DNA of 64,000 nt from Achromobacter spanius (GTDB lineage Bacteria; Pseudomonadota; Gammaproteobacteria; Burkholderiales; Burkholderiaceae_B). This document shows positions 58,758 through 64,000 of the stretch, piece by piece. Below the pieces are notes generated by a model, which ran no database searches, was not told the origin of the DNA, and was given only the letters and a program-made list of their open reading frames with translations. The position numbers and the translations under genes were made by a program. The stretch spans positions 3,224,001 to 3,288,000 of the forward strand of contig NZ_CP121261.1 in assembly GCF_029637605.1 (NCBI RefSeq), in the 5' to 3' direction. How positions within the stretch are numbered: position 1 is the stretch's first letter; each line of letters starts with the position of its first letter.

Positions 58758-59726
58758 ATGAAAGTCATTGCGCGCGTGCTGTCTGGCTTGGCGCTTGTTT
58801 GCGTGACGGGGCTGAGTGCTGCCCAGGGCTACCCCGACAAACCCATCCGCCTGATCGTCCCGTTCCCGCCCGGCGGCGGCACGGACGTGCTGGCCCGCGA
58901 GGCGGCGCTGAAGGTGGCAAAAAGTACCGGCTGGAACATCGTCACCGAGAACCGTCCGGGCTCAGGCGGAAACATCGGCGTGGATGCCGTGGCCAAGTCG
59001 GCGGCCGACGGCTATTCACTGGTGCTGGGCCAGACCAGCAACCTGGCCATCAACCCCACCCTGTACGCCAAGCTGCCCTACGACCCCGAGAAAGACCTGA
59101 CCGCCATCGGCCTCGTCGCCGACGCGCCGCTGGTGTTGGTGGTGCCGGCCAATTCCCCGCTGAAATCGTTCGACGACATGATCGCGGCGGCCCGGGCCAA
59201 GCCGGAACTGCTGACCTACGCCAGCTCGGGCAACGGCACCGTGGCGCACCTGGCCGCCGTGCAGTTGCAGAATGCGGCGGACATCAAGCTCACCCACATC
59301 CCGTACAAGGGCGCAGCCCAAGCGTCCAATGACTTGATCGGCGGGCAGATCGACATGTACCTGTCGTCGGTTCCCACGCTGATTGGTCACATCCGCAACG
59401 GCAAGATGCGCGCCCTGGCGGTGACCGCCGCGCAACGCGCGTCCGATCTGCCTGACGTGCCCACCATCGCCGAACGCGGCTATCCGGGCTTTGAAGCCGT
59501 GACCTGGTTCGGCTTGGCCGCGCCGGCCGGCGTGCCCCCGGAGATCGTGCAGCGCCTGAACGCGGAATTCAACAAGGCGCTGCAAACCCCGGACCTGAGC
59601 CAGAAGTATCAGGAACAGGGCGCGCGCGTGCTGACAAGCACGCCTGAAGAATTCGCCAAGCTGATTCACGACGACCGCATCCGCTGGGGCAAGATCGTGA
59701 AGGATTCCGGCGCCCGCGTCGAGTAA
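58758..59726 (+). CDS. Bug/TctC-family periplasmic substrate-binding protein (5)
   Basis: A 322-residue receptor with a short signal peptide ending TGLSAAQ. YPDKPIRLIVPFPPGGGTDVLAREAALKVA, ENRPGSGGNIGVDAVAKSAADGYSL, THIPYKGAAQASNDLIGGQIDMYL and LPDVPTIAERGYPGFE are standard Bug motifs. CTGGAGACAAACC precedes ATG 58758; the longer upstream frame has no signal. It is the first gene of a six-gene or longer operon that also contains a second, Tat-type Bug gene. Confidence 0.93.
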   Translation: MKVIARVLSGLALVCVTGLSAAQGYPDKPIRLIVPFPPGGGTDVLAREAALKVAKSTGWNIVTENRPGSGGNIGVDAVAKSAADGYSLVLGQTSNLAINPTLYAKLPYDPEKDLTAIGLVADAPLVLVVPANSPLKSFDDMIAAARAKPELLTYASSGNGTVAHLAAVQLQNAADIKLTHIPYKGAAQASNDLIGGQIDMYLSSVPTLIGHIRNGKMRALAVTAAQRASDLPDVPTIAERGYPGFEAVTWFGLAAPAGVPPEIVQRLNAEFNKALQTPDLSQKYQEQGARVLTSTPEEFAKLIHDDRIRWGKIVKDSGARVE

Positions 59727-59732
59727 GCCCGC

Positions 59733-60602
59733 ATGTCCGTGCCCTACCCCTACTCTGCCGGGCTGGCTCCCGCAGCCGTGGCCGTTCCCGACGGCGCCTG
59801 CGATTGCCACATCCACGCCTACGATGCGCGCTACCCCGCCGTGCCGGGCGCGCGGCTGTTGTCGCCCGACGCGACGATGCAGCAGTACCGCGCCATCCAG
59901 GGCAGGCTGGGCACGCAGCGCGCCGTGTTGGTGACGCCGTCGACCTATGGCGCGGACAACCGAAGCATGTTGTCCGCCCTAGCCGAACTAGGCGGGCAAG
60001 CGCGCGGCGTGGCCGTCATCGACGGCTTGGAGACCGACGCGCAATTGCAAGCGCTGCATGCGGCGGGCGTGCGCGGCATTCGGTTCAACCTGTCGCTGGG
60101 CGTGGTGAATGCCGTTGCGCAGCTTGAACCGCTGGCCGCGCGCGTGGCGCCGCTGGGCTGGCATGTCCAGCTACTGATGCCGCCTGACCAACTGGTGCAG
60201 ATCAGCGACGTGTTGGCGCGCCTGCCCACCCCGCTGGTCTTTGACCACATGGCGCGCATTGCGCCGAAGCAGGCTGGCGCACACCCGGCTCACGCTCTGG
60301 TCCTGCAATGGCTGGGCACGGGCCGCGCCTGGGTGAAGCTGTCGGGCGGCTATCTCGTCAGTGAGCAACGCTCGGTGCAAGACCCCGCGCTTGACGGGCT
60401 GGCTCGCTCCTTCATCGACGCCAACCCCGATCGCGTGATCTGGGGCAGCGACTGGCCCCACGCCTCGGCATCGGCCGGCATGCAACCCATGCCAGACGAC
60501 GCGCACCAGATTGAGCAGCTTGCCGAATGGACCCGAACGGACGCCACGCTGCACCGCGTTCTTGTGCAAAACCCGGCGGCCCTCTACGGCTTTCCGGCAT
60601 GA
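59733..60602 (+). CDS. Amidohydrolase, 2-pyrone-4,6-dicarboxylate hydrolase (LigI)-like
   Basis: A 289-residue TIM-barrel amidohydrolase. CDCHIHAYD (about residues 24-32) starts the barrel with the HxH motif, VTPSTYGADNRSML and GVRGIRFNLS follow, LVFDHMARI gives a strand-end His and WGSDWPHASA (237-246) the conserved catalytic Asp. LigI-type members open 2-pyrone-4,6-dicarboxylate; others act on lactones such as muconolactone-like substrates. With a CHA-aldolase-like gene 1 kb downstream, a lactone intermediate of ring-cleavage type is plausible. It starts 6 bases after the Bug stop, so translation is probably coupled. Confidence 0.85.
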   Translation: MSVPYPYSAGLAPAAVAVPDGACDCHIHAYDARYPAVPGARLLSPDATMQQYRAIQGRLGTQRAVLVTPSTYGADNRSMLSALAELGGQARGVAVIDGLETDAQLQALHAAGVRGIRFNLSLGVVNAVAQLEPLAARVAPLGWHVQLLMPPDQLVQISDVLARLPTPLVFDHMARIAPKQAGAHPAHALVLQWLGTGRAWVKLSGGYLVSEQRSVQDPALDGLARSFIDANPDRVIWGSDWPHASASAGMQPMPDDAHQIEQLAEWTRTDATLHRVLVQNPAALYGFPA

Positions 60603-60624
60603 AAAAAATACTCAGGAGACAAGC

Positions 60625-61626
60625 ATGACATTGACCGATACCCCGTCGTTTGCGCGCCGCCGCTTCCTGGCACTGGGCGCCACCGTGGCCGCCAGCGCCG
60701 CGTTCGGCGTGCGCGCCGCGCAAGACTGGCCTGCCGGCCAGACCATTACCTGGGTCGTGCCCTACCCGGCCGGCGGCAGCACCGACGTGCTGGGACGCGC
60801 GGTGGCCCAACAACTGGACGCGCTGCTTGCCACGCGCGTCATCGTCGACAACCGCCCCGGCGCCACCGGCACCATCGGTGCGGCCCGCGTCGCGCGCGCC
60901 GCGCCCGATGGCCTTACGTTGCTGGGCACCTCGATCGGGCCGCAGGCCATCGCCCCCCATGTGATGGGCAAGCTGACCTATGACCCCGTCGCCGACTTCG
61001 CGCCCGTCATCATGATCGGCACCATCGCCCACCTGCTGGTCGTGGGGGCCGCCCAGCCCTACCGCACCGTGGCCGATCTGCTCGCCGCCGCGAAGGCCGC
61101 GCCGCAAGGCCTGGCCTATGCCTCGGGCGGCACCGGCACCATCCTGCACATGCAGGGCGAATTGCTGCAACAAAAAACCGGCGCGCGCTTTCTGCACGTG
61201 CCCTACAAGGGCGACACGCCCGCGTTGCAAGACACGCTTGCCGGCCAGGTCCAGTTTGCTTTTCTGCCGGCAGCCGCCGCGCTGCCGCATGTGCAGTCGG
61301 GCGCGCTGCGCGCCCTGGCGGCCACCTCCGCGCAGCGCCTGCCCGTGCTGCCCGATGTTCCGACCATGCAAGAGGCCGGTATTCCCGATTTCGTGGCCGA
61401 GCAATGGCAGGCCGTCTTCGCGCCGGCCGGCACGCCGGCGCCTGTTATCCAGCGGCTTAACACCAGCATCGGCAAAGCATTGCAAAGCCCGTCCTTGACG
61501 GAATTGGCGCAGAAGCTGGGCATCACGCTGGTCGGTGGATCGCCGCAGGCGCTGGACCAAACCCGCAAGGCCGACTTCCAGAAGTGGGGCAAGGTCATCC
61601 GCGAATCCGGCATCCAACCCACCTGA
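60625..61626 (+). CDS. Bug/TctC-family periplasmic substrate-binding protein (6), Tat signal
   Basis: A 333-residue receptor whose N-terminus reads FARRRFLALGATVAASAAFG, a twin-arginine (Tat) signal, unlike the Sec signals of the other five Bug proteins here. The mature part has TITWVVPYPAGGSTDVLGRAVA, DNRPGATGTIGAARVARAAPDGLTLL, HVPYKGDTPALQDTLAGQVQFAF and VLPDVPTMQEAGIPDF. Tat export implies folding, perhaps with ligand or cofactor, before export. CAGGAGACAAGC precedes ATG 60625. The operon thus encodes two receptors with different export routes. Confidence 0.92.
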   Translation: MTLTDTPSFARRRFLALGATVAASAAFGVRAAQDWPAGQTITWVVPYPAGGSTDVLGRAVAQQLDALLATRVIVDNRPGATGTIGAARVARAAPDGLTLLGTSIGPQAIAPHVMGKLTYDPVADFAPVIMIGTIAHLLVVGAAQPYRTVADLLAAAKAAPQGLAYASGGTGTILHMQGELLQQKTGARFLHVPYKGDTPALQDTLAGQVQFAFLPAAAALPHVQSGALRALAATSAQRLPVLPDVPTMQEAGIPDFVAEQWQAVFAPAGTPAPVIQRLNTSIGKALQSPSLTELAQKLGITLVGGSPQALDQTRKADFQKWGKVIRESGIQPT

Positions 61627-61661
61627 CATTCTCATCCCCCATTTTTTACACAGGAGCCGTT

Positions 61662-62345
61662 ATGGCAAACCAGGACATCATCAAGGACTTTCCCCGCGTC
61701 GACGCCGATGTCGTGCGCCGCGCCGCGCAATTGCAACCCGCCATCCTCGCGGACGTAGCCGGCCGGCGTGGCGCGCTGCATGGCCGGATCCGGCCTTTGG
61801 ACCCCGGCATGAAGCTGGCCGGCCCCGCGTTTACCGTTGAAGTCCGGCCCGGCGACAACCTGATGATTCACGCGGCGATCTCGCTGGCCAAGCCCGGCGA
61901 CGTGTTGGTGATCGATGGCAAGGGTGATCTGAGCGCCGCGCTGATGGGCACCATCATGATGAACGCCTGCCGTCAGTTGGGACTTGCCGGCGTGGTGATC
62001 GACGGTGCCGCGCGCGACACCACTGAAATCATCGAAATGGGCTACCCGGTGTTCGCCGCCGGCGCCAACCCCAATGGCCCCACCAAGAACGTGCCCGGCC
62101 GCATCGGCCACCCCGTGTCGGTGGGTGGCGTTACCGTCAACGCCGGCGACTTCATCATCGGCGACGCCGACGGCCTGGTCGTCGTGGAACGCGAAAAAAT
62201 CGAAGGCCTGCTGCCCGCCGCCGAAAAGAAGGTGCGCGACGAAGCCGCCCGCATCGCCGCCATTCAGGCCGGTGACACCGAAGCCAAGTGGCTGACCGCC
62301 GCCCTGCGCAGCGCCGGCGTGTTGAAGGAAGGAGAGGCGCTGTGA
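61662..62345 (+). CDS. RraA-fold 4-carboxy-4-hydroxy-2-oxoadipate aldolase/oxaloacetate decarboxylase-like
   Basis: A 227-residue RraA-fold protein. ADVAGRRGALHGRIRPL, FTVEVRPGDNLMIHAAISLAKPGDVLVIDGKG and GVVIDGAARDTTEI contain the loop and the Arg-Asp pair used by class II CHA aldolases (LigK/PmdF, HMG aldolase) to bind a divalent metal and pyruvate enolate. Expected reaction: a 4-hydroxy-2-oxo acid to pyruvate plus a keto acid. Length fits the aldolases (about 225-240) and not E. coli RraA (161). CAGGAGCCGTT precedes the ATG. Its TGA overlaps the GTG of the next gene. Confidence 0.86.
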   Translation: MANQDIIKDFPRVDADVVRRAAQLQPAILADVAGRRGALHGRIRPLDPGMKLAGPAFTVEVRPGDNLMIHAAISLAKPGDVLVIDGKGDLSAALMGTIMMNACRQLGLAGVVIDGAARDTTEIIEMGYPVFAAGANPNGPTKNVPGRIGHPVSVGGVTVNAGDFIIGDADGLVVVEREKIEGLLPAAEKKVRDEAARIAAIQAGDTEAKWLTAALRSAGVLKEGEAL

Positions 62346-63289
62346 AACCCTCTGCCGCCCCGAAACCGGCGCTACTCGTCACCGCGGCTGACCTGGCCCC
62401 CGAGGCCCTGGCGCTGCTGGAAGGGTTCAACATCGTCTATGCGGGCAAGACACCCACCGAAGACGACATCGTTGCGCTGTGCCGCCAGCACGATCCCGTG
62501 GCCATCATCGTGCGCTACAGCAAGGTCGGCGCTGCCGCGATGGACGCCGCGCCTTCACTGCGCGTGATCTCCAAGCACGGCAGCGGCACCGACACCATCG
62601 ACAAGGCCGCCGCCGCACAACGCGGCATCGACGTCGTGGCGGCGGCGGGCGCCAATGCCGCCGCCGTGGCCGAACAAGCGCTGGCGCTGCTGTTGGGTTG
62701 CGCCAAGTCGCTGGTGACGCTGGACGCGCGCATGCGTGGCGGGCATTGGGACAAGTCCACGCACAAGAGCATGGAACTGGACGGCAAGACCATCGGTTTG
62801 ATCGGGCTGGGCGCCATCGGCCGGCGTTTCGCGGCCATGGCGCACGGCATGAACATGCGGGTCATCGGCCACGATCCCTATGCGCAAGACCTGCCGTCCT
62901 ACATAGCCGCGGTGCCGTTGCAACAGCTCTGGCAGGAAGCCGACGCCATCTCGCTGCACTGCCCGTTGACGGATGAAAACCGTGGCCTGATCAACGCCGA
63001 CACGCTGGCGCAATGCCGGCCCGGCGTGATCCTGGTGAACACCGCCCGAGGCGGGCTGGTGGACGAAGGCGCGCTGCTGGCCGCCGTGCGGTCCGGCCAA
63101 GTCGCCGCCGCCGGCCTGGACAGCTTCGCCGTCGAACCCATGACGGCCGGCCACCCCTTCCAGCATGAACCACGTATTGTCCTCAGCCCGCACATCGGCG
63201 GCGTGACCCGCGCCGCCTACGTCAACATGGGCGTGGCGGCGGCGCGCAATGTGCTGGCGGTGCTGGCCCGCAACACCAGCGCAGCCTAA
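62342..63289 (+). CDS. D-isomer-specific 2-hydroxyacid dehydrogenase, GTG start
   Basis: A 315-residue NAD(P)-dependent dehydrogenase. ISKHGSGTDTIDKAAAAQRGI is the substrate-side loop, TIGLIGLGAIGRRFA at about 151-165 binds the nucleotide (G155, G157, G160), VNTARGGLVDEGALLAAV contains the catalytic Arg, a Glu lies near 262, and SPHIGGVTRAAY holds the catalytic His. It interconverts a 2-oxo acid and a D-2-hydroxy acid. GTG 62342 overlaps the previous stop (GTGA) and has GGAAGGAG upstream, so it is translationally coupled to the aldolase-like gene. Likely it reduces or supplies the aldolase's keto acid (inference). Confidence 0.9.
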   Translation: MKPSAAPKPALLVTAADLAPEALALLEGFNIVYAGKTPTEDDIVALCRQHDPVAIIVRYSKVGAAAMDAAPSLRVISKHGSGTDTIDKAAAAQRGIDVVAAAGANAAAVAEQALALLLGCAKSLVTLDARMRGGHWDKSTHKSMELDGKTIGLIGLGAIGRRFAAMAHGMNMRVIGHDPYAQDLPSYIAAVPLQQLWQEADAISLHCPLTDENRGLINADTLAQCRPGVILVNTARGGLVDEGALLAAVRSGQVAAAGLDSFAVEPMTAGHPFQHEPRIVLSPHIGGVTRAAYVNMGVAAARNVLAVLARNTSAA

Positions 63290-63300
63290 GGAGCCGCAAC

Positions 63301-64000
63301 ATGCCGCAACGATGGAAGCACGCGCCGGACGGCAGCAATTGGGGCGAATTTGGCCCGGACGACCAGCGCGGCCGCATGAACCTGGTTACACGCGCCAAAG
63401 TCCTGCAAGGCATTGCCGAAGTTCAAGAGGGCAAGACCTTCTGCCTGTCGCTGCCGCTCGACCTGCCCGGCGGCACGGCGTTGAACCCCAAGCGGCTACC
63501 GACGCAGCGATACGCCACGTTGCGCGACGGCAAAAGCGCCGGCGTGCAAGGCTACTGCTGGTCATACGCTTCTGAAGACCCGCTGCTTACCGACGTGGTT
63601 TGCGACGACGTGCTGCTGATGAACACGCAGTACTCCACCCAGTGGGACAGCCTGGCGCATATGGGCAGCCGCTTCGATGCCGATGGCGACGGCGAAGCCG
63701 AGGCCGTGTTCTACAACGGCTTTCGGGCCGGCGTGGAGATCATGGCGGCGTTGCCCGACCCGCACGCCAGCGCTGACTGGGCCCGCTATCCCGGTCCGAA
63801 CGCCAACGCGCTTGGCATTGAAAACCTGGCCGAGCACGGCGTGCAGGGCCGCGCGGTACTGATCGATCTGGAAGCGCATGTCGGCCGCGAGCGCGCCGCC
63901 ATCGGGTATGAGCAACTCATGCGCATCATGCAGGCCGATGGCGTCGTGGTTGAGGCCGGCGACATGGTGTGCCTGCACACCGGCTTCGGCGACATGTTGA
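63301..64000 (+). CDS. Cyclase-family (kynurenine-formamidase-like) hydrolase, cut by window edge
   Basis: The first 233 residues of a cyclase-family metal hydrolase; the rest is outside the window. WKHAPDGSNWGEFGPDDQRGRMNLVT is typical of the long form (about 300-340 residues) of this family. QYSTQWDSLAHMGS replaces the HxGTHxDxPxH of kynurenine formamidase, keeping D and H as metal ligands. ALGIENLAEHGVQGRAVLIDL and DMVCLHTGFGDML follow. Members open lactams, formamides or lactones. AAGGAGCCGCAAC gives the ribosome-binding site, 11 bases after the dehydrogenase stop. Confidence 0.85.
   Translation, partial: MPQRWKHAPDGSNWGEFGPDDQRGRMNLVTRAKVLQGIAEVQEGKTFCLSLPLDLPGGTALNPKRLPTQRYATLRDGKSAGVQGYCWSYASEDPLLTDVVCDDVLLMNTQYSTQWDSLAHMGSRFDADGDGEAEAVFYNGFRAGVEIMAALPDPHASADWARYPGPNANALGIENLAEHGVQGRAVLIDLEAHVGRERAAIGYEQLMRIMQADGVVVEAGDMVCLHTGFGDML

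Overview
The window looks like chromosomal DNA from a high-GC betaproteobacterium of the Alcaligenaceae (Achromobacter/Bordetella type). The main sign is six orphan Bug (TctC-type) periplasmic receptor genes among small catabolic operons. LysR, GntR and IclR regulators, a FecI/FecR iron system and 'GGAGACAA' ribosome-binding leaders fit this. I see no rRNA, tRNA, insertion sequence, phage or CRISPR, and gene density is about one per 1.2 kb. The genus is inferred from gene content only.

Layout. 0-8 kb: a cut-off SDR, a LysE exporter, then a GntR regulator divergent from a lyase-Bug-fumarase operon with a clear promoter and operator, followed by a periplasmic protein and BenE. 8-11.5 kb: an MocR/PdxR regulator, a glycine-zipper protein whose start codon lies in a perfect hairpin, and a Ca2+/H+ antiporter. 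11.2-21 kb: a stress and detoxification block with two alpha/beta hydrolases (one lacking its catalytic serine), an SDR, a metallo-hydrolase, DedA, an ECF41 sigma factor with fused C-terminal domain, a cupin, a LysR regulator, Ohr, an NmrA-like reductase and an AhpD-like protein. 21-37 kb: an iron-uptake island with three TonB receptors, two PepSY proteins, small DUF membrane proteins, a Fes-like esterase, an AraC regulator with EamA exporter, and FecI-FecR-FecA. 37-43 kb: two tandem Bug receptors, a LysR, a CocE/NonD hydrolase and a GAF protein. 43-48 kb: Fe-alcohol dehydrogenase, MHS transporter and ketoglutarate-semialdehyde-type dehydrogenase with a divergent LysR. 48-58 kb: MmgE/PrpD, IclR, FAD hydroxyacid dehydrogenase, lyase, Bug, rhodanese and a molybdopterin reductase. 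58-64 kb: IclR, Bug, LigI-like hydrolase, Tat-exported Bug, RraA/CHA-aldolase, 2-hydroxyacid dehydrogenase and a cut-off cyclase.

The most striking observation is regulatory. Four promoters between 15.3 and 21.0 kb (DedA, the hydrolase operon, the cupin, and the AhpD-NmrA-Ohr operon) share one architecture: a palindrome TGTTGy-N7-rCAACA, a CCTACCGC-like element at a fixed offset, and CTACGAT exactly 43 bp from the palindrome. The palindrome would sit near -66, as expected for LysR activators, and a LysR gene lies in the middle of the block. That LysR gene is preceded by an exact TGTCACA-N16-CGTC, the published ECF41 promoter signature, with the ECF41 gene 1.6 kb away. I propose a cascade ECF41 sigma -> LysR -> four stress operons. 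A second regulon is indicated around the first IclR gene: paired AT-rich operators with identical 19-bp centre spacing precede both the PrpD gene and the IclR/FAD-oxidase divergent promoter.
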